A DNA stretch of 32,477 bases from Alphaproteobacteria bacterium HGW-Alphaproteobacteria-6 (GTDB lineage Bacteria; Pseudomonadota; Alphaproteobacteria; Rhodobacterales; Rhodobacteraceae). The stretch covers positions 1 to 32,477 of the forward strand of contig PHEC01000017.1 in NCBI GenBank assembly GCA_002841115.1, read 5' to 3'. Positions 13,970-22,238 of this stretch are shown here, piece after piece (positions within the stretch are counted from its first letter, which is position 1; each line of letters starts with the position of its first letter). Position numbers and translations under genes: made by a program. Below the pieces are notes generated by a model. It worked only from the letters and a program-made list of their open reading frames with translations, was not told where the DNA came from and did not search any database.

Positions 13970-14589
13970 GCCGCGAGATCATCGCCATCCTGCGCGGCAT
14001 CCGCCCGGACGAGGCCGAGGCGGTCACCGAGGCCCTGATCGCCGCCGGCATCAGCCGCATCGAGGTGCCGCTGAACTCGCCCGATCCCTATGACAGCATC
14101 GCGCGGATGATCGGCCGGGCCGGGGCGCGGGCGCTGATCGGCGCCGGCACGGTTCTGGCTGTCGCCGAGGTCGCGCGACTGGCCGCGATCGGCGCGGCGA
14201 TGGTGGTCTCGCCCGATTGCAACGGCGCGGTGATCGCGGCGACGAAACGCGCCGGGATGCTGTCCTACCCCGGGGTGATGACGCCGACCGAATGCTTTGC
14301 CGCCCTCGCCGCCGGGGCCGACGGGATCAAGCTGTTTCCGGCCAGCCTGGTCGGGCCGGCCGGGCTGGCGGCGATCCGGGCGGTGCTGCCGGCCGGCACC
14401 CGGACCTATGCGGTCGGCGGCGTCGGGCCGGACAACTTCGCCGACTGGCACCGCGCCGGGGTCAGCGGCTTCGGCATCGGCAGCGGCATCTATGCGCCTG
14501 GCGCCAGCGCCGCCGAGGTCGGCGCCCTGGCGCGCGAGATCGTCGCAGCCTATGACCGGGTCTTCGCCGTGCCCGGCGGCGCGGGCTGA
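13966..14589 (+). CDS. dgoA: 2-dehydro-3-deoxy-6-phosphogalactonate aldolase
   Basis: The 207-residue class I aldolase of the KDPG/KHG/KDPGal family has AILRGIRPDEAEAV (substrate Arg), GISRIEVPLNSPDP (Glu), IGAGTVL, MVVSPDCNGAVI and GADGIKLFPAS, where the Lys forms the Schiff base (about residue 122). IEVPLNSP and VGPDNF are typical of DgoA rather than Eda. It splits KDPGal to pyruvate and glyceraldehyde 3-phosphate. It overlaps dgoK by four bases (ATGA) and is probably translated with it. The partner enzyme that makes 2-keto-3-deoxygalactonate is not obvious here. Confidence 0.92.
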   Translation: MSREIIAILRGIRPDEAEAVTEALIAAGISRIEVPLNSPDPYDSIARMIGRAGARALIGAGTVLAVAEVARLAAIGAAMVVSPDCNGAVIAATKRAGMLSYPGVMTPTECFAALAAGADGIKLFPASLVGPAGLAAIRAVLPAGTRTYAVGGVGPDNFADWHRAGVSGFGIGSGIYAPGASAAEVGALAREIVAAYDRVFAVPGGAG

Positions 14590-14651
14590 CACCGGCTTGA
14601 TCGCGACCGATGGCCGGATAAGCTTGGCACGAACCGCGAGAGGAGACCGCG

Positions 14652-15455
14652 ATGCCCTTCGATTTCTTCGCCGGCAAGACCAGGGCGGTGATCGCCATGG
14701 CCCATATCGGCGCCCTGCCCGGCACGCCGCTGCACGACCCGGCCGGCGGCATGACCAGGCTGATCGACAATGTCCTGGCCGATATCGAGAAGCTGCAGGA
14801 CGGCGGCGTCGACGCGATCATGTTCGGCAACGAGAACGACCGCCCTTACGTCTTTCGCGCGCCCCCCGAGGGCATCGCCGCGATGACCGCGGTGGTGCAG
14901 GCGGTGCGCCCGGCGCTGCGGGTGCCCTTCGGGGTCAACTACCTGTGGGATCCGGTCGCCTCGGTCGCGATCGGCGCGGCCACCGGCGCGCAATTCGTGC
15001 GCGAGATCTTCACCGGGGTCTTTGCCTCGGACATGGGGATCTGGGCGCCCGACTGCGCCGGTGCGGCACGGCTGCGCCACAATCTCGGCCGCGACGAGAT
15101 GAAGCTTCTGTTCAACATCAACGCCGAATTCGCCCATTCGCTGGATCAGCGGCCGGTCGCGCTCAGGGCGAAAAGTGCGGTCTTCTCGTCGCGTGCCGAT
15201 GCGGTGCTGGTCTCGGGGCCAATCACCGGCCAGCCGGCCGAGCGGTCGGACCTGCAAAGCGTCTGCGAGGCCTTGCGCGGCGTGGTGCCGGTCTTCGCCA
15301 ATACCGGGGTCACCATCGACACCGTGGGCGATATCCTGGCGATCGCCGACGGGGTGATCATCGGCACCCATTTCAAGGTCGACGGCGACACCTGGAACCC
15401 GGTCGACGGCGCAAGGGTCCGCCGTTTCATGGACCGCGTCGCGACGCTGCGCTGA
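14652..15455 (+). CDS. BtpA/SgcQ family protein (TIM-barrel)
   Basis: The 267-residue protein begins MPFDFFAGKTRAVIAMAHIGALPGTP and has ADIEKLQDGGVDAIMFGNENDRPY, VPFGVNYLWDP, FVREIFTG and DAVLVSGPITGQ, all BtpA/SgcQ hallmarks. BtpA was named for a role in cyanobacterial photosystem I assembly; SgcQ sits in an enterobacterial sugar operon of unknown function. Sugar context is common in alphaproteobacteria, and a role in sugar-phosphate chemistry has been suggested but is not proven. AGGAGA precedes ATG 14652. It follows dgoA by 62 bases, so an extra catabolic step is likely. It is the last gene of the operon. Confidence 0.88.
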   Translation: MPFDFFAGKTRAVIAMAHIGALPGTPLHDPAGGMTRLIDNVLADIEKLQDGGVDAIMFGNENDRPYVFRAPPEGIAAMTAVVQAVRPALRVPFGVNYLWDPVASVAIGAATGAQFVREIFTGVFASDMGIWAPDCAGAARLRHNLGRDEMKLLFNINAEFAHSLDQRPVALRAKSAVFSSRADAVLVSGPITGQPAERSDLQSVCEALRGVVPVFANTGVTIDTVGDILAIADGVIIGTHFKVDGDTWNPVDGARVRRFMDRVATLR

Positions 15456-15469
15456 TCGCGCCGCGCCAG

Positions 15470-15538
15470 GGTCTGTTCCGGCGCGGCCCCGCGCCCGGTT
15501 GTCGTCCGGCGCGGGGGCACCGCGCCCCGGTCTGTTCC
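15470..15538. terminator. Possible bidirectional terminator region
   Basis: Between the converging btpA and SIS genes, GGCGCGG (15508-15514) pairs with CCGCGCC (15520-15526). A ggtctgttcc repeat flanks it on both sides (15470-15479 and 15529-15538). No T-run is seen, so the termination role is tentative. Confidence 0.35.
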
Positions 15539-15546
15539 AGCGCCGC

Positions 15547-16632
15547 CTATTCGACCAGCGTCACCTTGGTGCCGTTGACGAATTGCGCCGGCTGAACGCC
15601 GCGCGCCAGCGCCAGCGGCACCATCAGCAGCTGCAAGGGAACGATCTCCAGGACCGGCAGCAGCGCCGGCGGGGCGGCCGGGATCTCGAGCACCTCGATA
15701 CCGGGGCCGGCAAGCCCGGACGGCGGGTCGGCGGCGATCACAAGGCAGCGCCCGCCGAACCGGGCGATATCCTGCGCGGTGACCGCGTTCAGCGCCCGCC
15801 CCGCCCCGTCGCCGAGAAAGATCACCGCGCGGAACCCCTCGCGCACCAGTTCCAGCGGGCCGTGGCGGAACTGCCCGCCGGTCAGCGCCAGCGCGGTCAG
15901 CTTGGCCGCCTCGGCGGTCATCAGCGCCGCCATGCCGGCGCTGGCATAGCTTGCGCCCCGGCCGATGAAGGCCAGCGGGTGGTCATGGCCGAGAAAGGCC
16001 AGAACCTCGGGCGCCAGCCGTTCCAGCCGCGCAAGGCTGGCGGCGACGTTCTGCGCCAGCGCCTCGACCGCGGCGCCGAGGCCCTCGCCTTGTCCCAGCA
16101 CGGCGCATTCCAGCGCATGGAGCGCGACCAGCCCGGCCAGATAGGTCTTGGTCGAGACCGCATCCTCGGGCCCGGCCCGCGTGGCGATGGCGCAATCGGC
16201 CCAGGCCGAAAGCGTGTTGCGCGCCCCGTTGGTGATCGCGATCGCCGCGAAGGGCCGGGCCGGCAGTTGCGTCAGCCGCTGCAACTCGATGCTTTCGCCC
16301 GACTGCGAGATGGCGATGACCAGCGTATCGGGCCGGATCAGGCCCGGCGCCTGCTGGATCAGTTCGGACGCATCCCAGAGCGAGACCGGAACCGGCAGCG
16401 CCGCCGCCAGCCGCTGCCAGCTGCCATAGGCGCCGTGTAGCGAGCCGCCCATCCCGGTCAGAAGGACATGGCGGATCCGGCCGTCCGCGATCGCGGCGCC
16501 GAGGCTTTCCAGCCTGCGCCGATGCGCCACGTCCAGTGCGGCAAAGGCCGCGAGGATGGCGCGCGGCTGGTCGTGGATATCGGCCATGAACCGATCGGCG
16601 GCCGCGCCTTCGGCCTTGTCATCGCGGCTCAT
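15547..16632 (-). CDS. SIS-domain sugar isomerase/deaminase (GlmS/AgaS-like)
   Basis: The 361-residue protein has two SIS domains, each a sugar-phosphate-binding fold. The first has HVLLTGMGGSLHGAYG and VIAISQSGES (about 55-70 and 108-117). The second has FIGRGASYASAGMAALM and GGQFRHGPLELV, the last like the GlmS isomerase segment. The N-terminal glutaminase domain of GlmS is absent. Such stand-alone proteins include AgaS/NagB-II-type hexosamine-phosphate deaminases and FrlB-type deglycases, so an amino-sugar phosphate substrate is plausible. A GGGGA-containing site precedes ATG 16632, which overlaps the stop of the ROK kinase. It is the last gene of the ten-gene operon. Confidence 0.82.
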   Translation of the reverse strand: MSRDDKAEGAAADRFMADIHDQPRAILAAFAALDVAHRRRLESLGAAIADGRIRHVLLTGMGGSLHGAYGSWQRLAAALPVPVSLWDASELIQQAPGLIRPDTLVIAISQSGESIELQRLTQLPARPFAAIAITNGARNTLSAWADCAIATRAGPEDAVSTKTYLAGLVALHALECAVLGQGEGLGAAVEALAQNVAASLARLERLAPEVLAFLGHDHPLAFIGRGASYASAGMAALMTAEAAKLTALALTGGQFRHGPLELVREGFRAVIFLGDGAGRALNAVTAQDIARFGGRCLVIAADPPSGLAGPGIEVLEIPAAPPALLPVLEIVPLQLLMVPLALARGVQPAQFVNGTKVTLVE

Positions 16633-17669
16633 GCATGTCCCCTTTCGTCCCTGGTGGCGGCACCGCCGCCCTGCCCCGGCGCATCGGCAAAAAGCAACCC
16701 GGCGGCGGCGCCGACGATGCCCGCGTCATTGCCCAGCCCAGCCAGCGCAAAGTCGGTCCCGGCGACATTGCCCGGCATCGCCCGGCCCAGCGCCTCGTCG
16801 CGGACCGCGTCGAGGATGAGCGCGCCGGCCGCGCTCAGCCCGCCGCCGATCAGCACCCGGTCCGGCGCGAAGAGGTTGCACCAGCTTGCCGCCGCCATGC
16901 CGATCCAGCGCCCGGCGTCGGTGAGGATCGCGGCGGCGGCAGGATCGCCGGCCAGCGCATCGCCGATCAGCAGGGCGGTGGCGCCGCCCGCCCCTTCCGG
17001 GGCACGGGTGGCGCCGGCCTGCGCCTCGATCGCGGCGCCGGAGGCGACCGATTCCAGGCAGCCGAGGCAACCCTGCCGGCAGCGCCGCGCGCCATGCCGC
17101 ACCACGATCATGTGGCCGGCATCGCCGAGGCAGCCGCCGGCGGTCTCGACCGGCACCCCGTCGAGCGCGAAACCGACGCCGATCCCGGTGCCAAGCGCGA
17201 CCAGCAAGAGCCGCCGGACACCCCGCCCGGCGCCGAACCGGTATTCCGCCATCAGCGCGGCATCGGCATCGTTGATCAGCCGCACCGGGCAGCCGAAGCG
17301 CCGGCCAAGCAGCGCCGCGACCGGCAGGCCGTCCAGCGCGGGGACATTGCCCATGCTGCCGCTGCCGCGGTCCGCGGCAAGATGGCCGGGAAAGCCGACG
17401 CCGATGCCGCAAAGCCGGCCGCCGGGCCGGTCCGACAGAAGCGCCGCCGCCGCCTCGGCGCAGCCGGCGACGATCGCCTCGCCGGCGGCGCCGTGGCGGT
17501 GGTCAAGGCGCCGCCGGGCGATGATCGCCCCGGCGCGCGTCACCAGGCCAAGCTTGATGCTGCCGCCGCCGACATCGATGCCGATCGCGACATCAGCGCC
17601 GGTCACCGGCGTTCCGGGCAAGGCCCGCCACCCGTCGCCGTCCCGGCCGGTCACTTCGCGACCCGCCAC
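16629..17669 (-). CDS. ROK-family sugar kinase
   Basis: The protein (up to 346 residues) has the ATP phosphate motif DVGGGSIKLG (about 32-41), GVGFPGHL, catalytic Asp in LINDADAALMAEY, the ROK signature LVALGTGIGVGFALDG and the zinc site CRQGCLGCLE preceded by GHMIVV. It would phosphorylate a hexose or amino sugar at carbon 6; N-acetylmannosamine, N-acetylglucosamine and glucose kinases belong here. The GTG at 17669 lies one base past the ridA stop; a later GTG just before GADVAIGIDVGG is also possible. Next to a SIS protein, it suggests kinase followed by deaminase/isomerase chemistry. Confidence 0.85.
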   Translation of the reverse strand: MAGREVTGRDGDGWRALPGTPVTGADVAIGIDVGGGSIKLGLVTRAGAIIARRRLDHRHGAAGEAIVAGCAEAAAALLSDRPGGRLCGIGVGFPGHLAADRGSGSMGNVPALDGLPVAALLGRRFGCPVRLINDADAALMAEYRFGAGRGVRRLLLVALGTGIGVGFALDGVPVETAGGCLGDAGHMIVVRHGARRCRQGCLGCLESVASGAAIEAQAGATRAPEGAGGATALLIGDALAGDPAAAAILTDAGRWIGMAAASWCNLFAPDRVLIGGGLSAAGALILDAVRDEALGRAMPGNVAGTDFALAGLGNDAGIVGAAAGLLFADAPGQGGGAATRDERGHA

Positions 17670-17670
17670 C

Positions 17671-18054
17671 TCACGGGCCGCGATAGGCGACGCAGTCGAT
17701 CTCGATCTTGCAATCGACCATCATCCGCGACTGCACGCAGGCCCGCGCCGGCGGGTGATCGGAGAAATAGTCGCGAAAGACCCCGTTGAAGGACCAGAAA
17801 TCGCGCGGGTCGTCCAGCCAGACGCCGATCCGCACGATATCCTCGGGCCGGTAGCCGGCCTCGTCCAGGATCGCCAGCATGTTCTCGATCGCCTTGCGGC
17901 TTTCGGCGACGATGCCGCCGCCGACGATCTCGCCGCCTTCCATCGCCACTTGGCCCGAGACGTAAAGCCAGCCGCCGGCCTCGACCGCGCGCGCGAAAGG
18001 CAGCGCCTGCTTGCCCGCGCCGCTCTCGCCGGCGCCGTATCGCCTGATCGTCAT
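17671..18054 (-). CDS. ridA: RidA-family enamine/imine deaminase
   Basis: The 127-residue product is of normal RidA length. The catalytic arginine is conserved (Arg110 in QSRMMVDCKIEID), and GWLYVSGQVA and the acidic IEID strand fit the family. RidA hydrolyses reactive enamine/imine intermediates released by PLP enzymes to keto acids and ammonia. The start MTIRRYGAGE at 18054 follows a perfect AAGGAGG; a Met seven residues earlier precedes that site and is rejected. It is directly downstream of a SelA-like PLP enzyme and near a second PLP enzyme, the classic context for this activity. Confidence 0.93.
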   Translation of the reverse strand: MTIRRYGAGESGAGKQALPFARAVEAGGWLYVSGQVAMEGGEIVGGGIVAESRKAIENMLAILDEAGYRPEDIVRIGVWLDDPRDFWSFNGVFRDYFSDHPPARACVQSRMMVDCKIEIDCVAYRGP

Positions 18055-18071
18055 CGTCTTCCTCCTTGCTG

Positions 18072-19292
18072 TCATGACCGCTCATCGCCAGCGCCGCCCA
18101 GTGCCGCGACCAGTGCCGCGACCAGCGCCGCGACCTCGGTCTCGCGCAGCGCTACCGGGTTGACCAGCAGGCATCCGGGCGCCGCCGGATCGCGAGCCAG
18201 ATGCACCGGCACCGGCCGCGACCGCAGCGCCCGCGCCAGATCGACCGCCGCCCGGGCATCGGCCAGCCGCAATTCCAGCATCGGCACCCGGTCGGTCGCC
18301 TCGCGGTTGCGGATGCACAGCCGCGCACCCGAGGACGCCAGCCCGGCCAGCACCGCCTCGCAGAGCGCCAGCCAGCGGGCATGGCGCGCCGGGTCGCCCT
18401 CGGCCAGGAAATGCTCCAGCGCCACCAGAAGGCCGATCACCTCGGCCTTGCCGGTCTTGCAGGCCCGCCCGATGCCCTGCCGCGGCAGGCCGCCCAGCCG
18501 GGTCTTGTCGATGAAGCCCGGCGGCGGCGTCCAGTCGTCCCAGGCGACATCGGCATCGAGGCTTTGCAGCGCCGCCGACATCACCAGATCGGCGCGCCCG
18601 CACAGGATGCCGGTGCCGGCCGGCCCGCCGATCGCCTTGCCGCCGGAAAAGACCACCAGATCGGCGCCGGCGGCGATGAAGGCGCGCAGGTTCGACTGCG
18701 GCGGCAGTTCGGCGGCGGCATCGACGATGACCGGCAGCCCCCGCGCCCGCGCCACCGCGACGACTTCTGCCAGCGGTGGCACCGCGGCCGGGCGCGCGAC
18801 CCAAAGGATGGCGGCGCTGCGCGCGGTGATCGCGGCGGCGTAGTCGCAGGCTTCGGTGTCGCGGCAGCCGGCGCCGGCGGCGGGTTCCGGCAGGCCGACC
18901 TCGACCAGCCGCGCGCCTGCGGCGCGCAGCGCGTGGTCATAGCCGTTCCTCTGGCCGCGCGCGACGATGATCCGGTTGCGCCGCCCGGCCTTCGGCAGCG
19001 CGTTCATCCGCGCCACGTCAAGCCCGGCAAGGCAGGCGGCGGCGGCCAGCATCAGCCCCGCCGCGGCGCCGGCGGTGACGACGCCGGCCTCGGCCCCGGT
19101 CGCCTGCGCGATCACGCCCGAGGCATGGGCCTGAAGCGCCTCGATCTCGACCGCGGCGGCATCGGCGCCTTGCATCGCCGCAAGAACGCCGGGGGCGAGC
19201 GGGCCGGAGGACAGCCGGGTCAGCGTGCCGGCGGCGTTGATGATCGTCGCCACCCCGCGCCGGGCAAAGATCGTGCTGTCAGCCCCGCCCAT
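18072..19292 (-). CDS. SelA/DgaE-like PLP enzyme, candidate amino-sugar-acid ammonia-lyase
   Basis: The 406-residue PLP fold-type I enzyme begins MGGADSTIFARRGVATIINAAGT. It has an Asp in VIVDAAAELPP (Asp191, PLP nitrogen contact) and the PLP lysine Lys219 in DLVVFSGGKAIGGP. It resembles selenocysteine synthase, but its catabolic neighbours fit the branch represented by Salmonella DgaE, which removes ammonia from D-glucosaminate 6-phosphate to give a 2-keto-3-deoxy sugar acid. No selenoprotein machinery is nearby. It overlaps neither neighbour but is 8 bases after the D-TA-like gene and followed closely by ridA. Substrate: a 2-amino sugar acid is inferred, not shown. Confidence 0.8.
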   Translation of the reverse strand: MGGADSTIFARRGVATIINAAGTLTRLSSGPLAPGVLAAMQGADAAAVEIEALQAHASGVIAQATGAEAGVVTAGAAAGLMLAAAACLAGLDVARMNALPKAGRRNRIIVARGQRNGYDHALRAAGARLVEVGLPEPAAGAGCRDTEACDYAAAITARSAAILWVARPAAVPPLAEVVAVARARGLPVIVDAAAELPPQSNLRAFIAAGADLVVFSGGKAIGGPAGTGILCGRADLVMSAALQSLDADVAWDDWTPPPGFIDKTRLGGLPRQGIGRACKTGKAEVIGLLVALEHFLAEGDPARHARWLALCEAVLAGLASSGARLCIRNREATDRVPMLELRLADARAAVDLARALRSRPVPVHLARDPAAPGCLLVNPVALRETEVAALVAALVAALGGAGDERS

Positions 19293-19300
19293 CCGCCCCC

Positions 19301-20395
19301 CTACCAGACCAGCCCGCGCGCATCGACCGGGGTCAGGCCCAGCAATCGGCCGCCACGCATCAGCGCCACCTTGTCGAAAAGGTTGCTGACCGGGCAGACA
19401 TGGTTGGGCAGGATATCGACGATGTCGCCGACCGCCGGCTTTTCCGCCAGCCCCGAAATGTCGAGGTATCCGTGTTCCTCGTTGATCTGGTAGACCCGCG
19501 CATCGCCAAGCGCCGGCACCGCGCCGTGGTCGGGCAGGCCGAGCAGATCACTGGTCAGCGCCTTCGATCCGGCGTCGAGGATGGCACGCTCGGGTGTCGG
19601 CACGCTGACCACGGTGGCGCGCAGCACAAGCGCGCAGTCCTGCACCGTGCAGGCGCCCGCCGCGATCAGCGAGCGGTCGAAATAGGCATAGGTGCCGGCG
19701 CGGTATTCGGTGGCGACCCCAAGCCCCTCGTCGCGCCACATCTCGGGCGATCCGCCGGTGCTGATCGTCTCGCTCGCCAGCCCGGCGGCGGCCACGAGGT
19801 CGCGCGCCTGCGCGAGAAACTCCGCCGCCTGCCGGCGCATGCCGACGGCCGGATAGGTCATCAGCCCGCCATAGCGGACCCCCTCGGTCGCCTCGATCAG
19901 CCGCGCCAGATCGGCCGCCGCCGCCGGGGTCGCGACACCGTTGCGCGCCGCCCCGGTATCGCATTCGACCAGCACCGAAATCGCCCGCCCGGCGGCGCGC
20001 CCGGCCGCCCCCAGCCCGGCGACGACCGCAGGACTGTCGGCCACCGCCGAGATCGCCGTGCGCCGCGCCAGCGCCGCCAGCCGCGCCAGCTTCGGCGCCC
20101 CGACGATGTTGAAGCTGATCAGCATGTCCGGGATCCCGGCATCGGCCATCACCTCGGCCTCGCCCAGTTTCTGCACGGTGATGCCGCGCGCCCCGAGGGC
20201 GATCTGGAACCGCGCCAGCCCGGCCAGCTTGTGGGTCTTGATGTGGGGCCGGTTGGCCAGCCCGAGCGCGTCACAACGCGCCTGCCAGCGGCGCAGGTTG
20301 CGCTCGGCGACATCAAGGTCGATCACCGGGCAGGGGGTCTCGAACATGCCCGGGGCGACGGGGTCGATGGTGAAGAAGTCCTGGATATCTCTCAT
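19301..20395 (-). CDS. D-threonine-aldolase-like PLP enzyme (alanine-racemase fold)
   Basis: The 364-residue protein has the fold-type III PLP barrel, with PLP lysine in RPHIKTHK (Lys53), TETPCP-like FETPCPVIDLDVA at the start, a glycine pocket STGGSPE, and the C-terminal metal motif NHVCP (His332, Cys334) that binds zinc or manganese in D-threonine aldolases and D-serine dehydratases. These enzymes act on D-3-hydroxy-amino acids by aldol cleavage or dehydration. 2-Amino sugar acids such as D-glucosaminate are chemically in this class. Its ATG at 20395 overlaps the stop of the SDR gene. The product could be glycine plus an aldehyde, or a keto-deoxy acid plus ammonia. Confidence 0.85.
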   Translation of the reverse strand: MRDIQDFFTIDPVAPGMFETPCPVIDLDVAERNLRRWQARCDALGLANRPHIKTHKLAGLARFQIALGARGITVQKLGEAEVMADAGIPDMLISFNIVGAPKLARLAALARRTAISAVADSPAVVAGLGAAGRAAGRAISVLVECDTGAARNGVATPAAAADLARLIEATEGVRYGGLMTYPAVGMRRQAAEFLAQARDLVAAAGLASETISTGGSPEMWRDEGLGVATEYRAGTYAYFDRSLIAAGACTVQDCALVLRATVVSVPTPERAILDAGSKALTSDLLGLPDHGAVPALGDARVYQINEEHGYLDISGLAEKPAVGDIVDILPNHVCPVSNLFDKVALMRGGRLLGLTPVDARGLVW

Positions 20396-21162
20396 GGCGG
20401 GGTCATCCTGAAATCCGCCCCTTCGGGCAGCAACTGTCCGCCATCGACGACGATGGTGGTGCCGGTGATGAAGGATGCCTCGTCCGAGGCGAGGAACAGG
20501 AAGGCGTTGGCGACATCCTCGGGCCTGCCCATCCGGCCAAGCGGGATCGCCGCCGCCATGCTGGCGATGAAATCGGCGCTGCGATGCGCCTGCATCCCCT
20601 CGGTCAGGATATTGCCGGGCTCGACCCCGTTGACGGTGATGCCGTAGCCGGAAAACTCCAGCGCCGCGGCGCGGATGAAGCCGTTGATCCCGGCCTTGCT
20701 GGCCGAGTAATGGCCGTGTCCGGGGCTGGTGACATGCGGGCCGGTGATCGACGAGGTGAAGATCATCCGCCCGTAGCCTTGCGCCTTCATCGCCGGCAGC
20801 GCGGCGCGGGCGGCAAGGAAGGTGCCGCGCAGATTGACGCCCAGCACCCGGTCCCATTCGGCGGCACTTGTCGTCTCGATCAGCGTCCAGGGATAGATGC
20901 CGGCGTTCTGCACCAGGATGTCGAGCCGGCCGAAGCGGGCGAGGGTTTCGGCGACGGCGGCCTCGGCACCGGCCTCGGTCGCGATGTCGGCCCGCACGAA
21001 AAGCCCGCCGAGGCTCGCGGCATGGGCCTGCCCCGCGGCATCCTCCATGTCGGCGATGGCGATGGCAGCGCCTTCGGCGGCGAAACGGCTGGCGATCGCC
21101 GCGCCGATGCCGCGCGCCCCGCCGATCACCAGCGCCACCCGGTCTGTCAGCCTGCCGGTCAC
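20392..21162 (-). CDS. SDR-family oxidoreductase
   Basis: The 256-residue protein has the standard classical SDR elements: IGGARGIGAAIA (about 13-24), QNAG, catalytic Ser in TSSITG, and YSASK (Tyr and Lys both present, unlike the other SDR in this locus). Its closest general kin are polyol and sugar dehydrogenases and FabG-like reductases. The start is a GTG overlapping the stop of the permease (GTGA), and its stop overlaps the D-TA-like gene (ATGA). Within the operon it is the obvious candidate to oxidise the imported sugar or amino sugar at carbon 1 or to make a ketone. Confidence 0.88.
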   Translation of the reverse strand: MTGRLTDRVALVIGGARGIGAAIASRFAAEGAAIAIADMEDAAGQAHAASLGGLFVRADIATEAGAEAAVAETLARFGRLDILVQNAGIYPWTLIETTSAAEWDRVLGVNLRGTFLAARAALPAMKAQGYGRMIFTSSITGPHVTSPGHGHYSASKAGINGFIRAAALEFSGYGITVNGVEPGNILTEGMQAHRSADFIASMAAAIPLGRMGRPEDVANAFLFLASDEASFITGTTIVVDGGQLLPEGADFRMTPP

Positions 21163-22154
21163 AGCAACCTCTCCCTCAGCCTGAGTTTCAGCGTATCGAG
21201 CAGCACCGCCGCCAGAACCAGCCCGCCCAGAATCATCTGGGTGAAATGCGCCGGCAGGCCCATCAGGTTGATCGCGGTATGGATCGAATACAACAGCAGC
21301 ACCCCGGCATAGACCCCCGGCAGCCGGCCGATGCCGCCCTTCAGGCTGACCCCGCCGATCACCACCGCCGCGAAGGCGTTGAACAGCATCCCGGTGCCGA
21401 GATTGGCAGTTGCCCCCGAGGTGCGGATCGCCAGGAGCCAGCCGGCCAGCCCGGCCAGGCAGCCGGCAATCGCGAAGCCGGCCCAGAGGATGCGGTCATT
21501 GTTGATGCCGGCGCGGAAGGTGGCATTGGGGTTGCCGCCGACCAGGATGACGTAGCGGCCGAACGGGGTTCTGGCCATCAGGACCGAGAAGACCACGAAG
21601 CAGCCGACCGAGATCCAGGCCAGAAGCGGAATGCCGAGGACGGTCTCGATGCCGATCACCCGGATCGCCGGCGGCAGGCTTTGCGCCGACCGCCCGCCCG
21701 AGATCGCCACGACCAGCCCGCGCACCCAGATGAACGAGGCCAGCGTGACGATGAAGGCCGACATGCCGACCCGGATCACCAGAAAGCCGTTGATCAGCCC
21801 GATCGCGGTGCCGACCAGAAGCGCGATCGCCAGCGAGACCGGGATCAAAAGCCAGTCGGCGCCAAGGGTGATCCCCATGCCGATGCCTTGGGTCGCGAAC
21901 AAAAGCCCGGTGACCATGGCGCTGAGTGCGGCGGTCGATTCCACCGACAGATCGAGGTTGCCCGAGATGATCACGATCGCAAGCCCGATCGCCATAACCC
22001 CGACGAAGGTCGATTGCTCGAAGATATTGGCGAAGATGCCGAACTGGAAAAACCGCGGCACGGTCAGCGAGAAGACGATCAGGACGACGATCAGCATCAG
22101 CCAGACGAGGTTGTCGAGGATGAATTCGATCAGGGCGCGGCGGCGGGGCGTCAT
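21159..22154 (-). CDS. Sugar ABC transporter permease (RbsC/FrcC type)
   Basis: The 331-residue membrane protein has 8-10 hydrophobic helices and the BPD_transp_2 signature: GNLDLSVESTAALSAM (about 65-80), GLINGFLVIRVGMSAFIVTLASF, and VIGGVSLKGGIGRLPGVYAG near the C-terminus. Such permeases import sugars with an RbsB-type binding protein and an ATPase, both encoded directly upstream. It lies 84 bases after the binding-protein gene; a strong hairpin sits in that gap. The stop overlaps the SDR start. Confidence 0.93.
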   Translation of the reverse strand: MTPRRRALIEFILDNLVWLMLIVVLIVFSLTVPRFFQFGIFANIFEQSTFVGVMAIGLAIVIISGNLDLSVESTAALSAMVTGLLFATQGIGMGITLGADWLLIPVSLAIALLVGTAIGLINGFLVIRVGMSAFIVTLASFIWVRGLVVAISGGRSAQSLPPAIRVIGIETVLGIPLLAWISVGCFVVFSVLMARTPFGRYVILVGGNPNATFRAGINNDRILWAGFAIAGCLAGLAGWLLAIRTSGATANLGTGMLFNAFAAVVIGGVSLKGGIGRLPGVYAGVLLLYSIHTAINLMGLPAHFTQMILGGLVLAAVLLDTLKLRLRERLL

Positions 22155-22194
22155 GCGGGGGGGATTCCTGATGGGTCATCGGGGGGGGGTGGGG

Positions 22195-22218
22195 CCGGGC
22201 CGCGGGGGTGCGGCCCGG
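22195..22218 (-). terminator. Hairpin between binding-protein and permease genes (possible attenuator or mRNA stabiliser)
   Basis: CCGGGCCGC (22195-22203) pairs with GCGGCCCGG (22210-22218) around a six-base loop. It is directly after the binding-protein gene. Such hairpins often limit downstream transcription or protect upstream mRNA, so that binding protein is made in excess of membrane subunits. Confidence 0.45.
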
Positions 22219-22238
22219 CGCGAAGGCCTCTCGGGCCC

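Noticed and set aside
16468-18843. 791-codon open frame on the plus strand
   Set aside because: Antisense to ROK kinase, RidA and SelA-like genes; low-complexity Ser/Pro/Ala product; no ribosome site.
18072-19292. Selenocysteine synthase (SelA)
   Set aside because: No selB, selD or selenocysteine tRNA nearby, and all neighbours are catabolic; the DgaE-like branch fits better.
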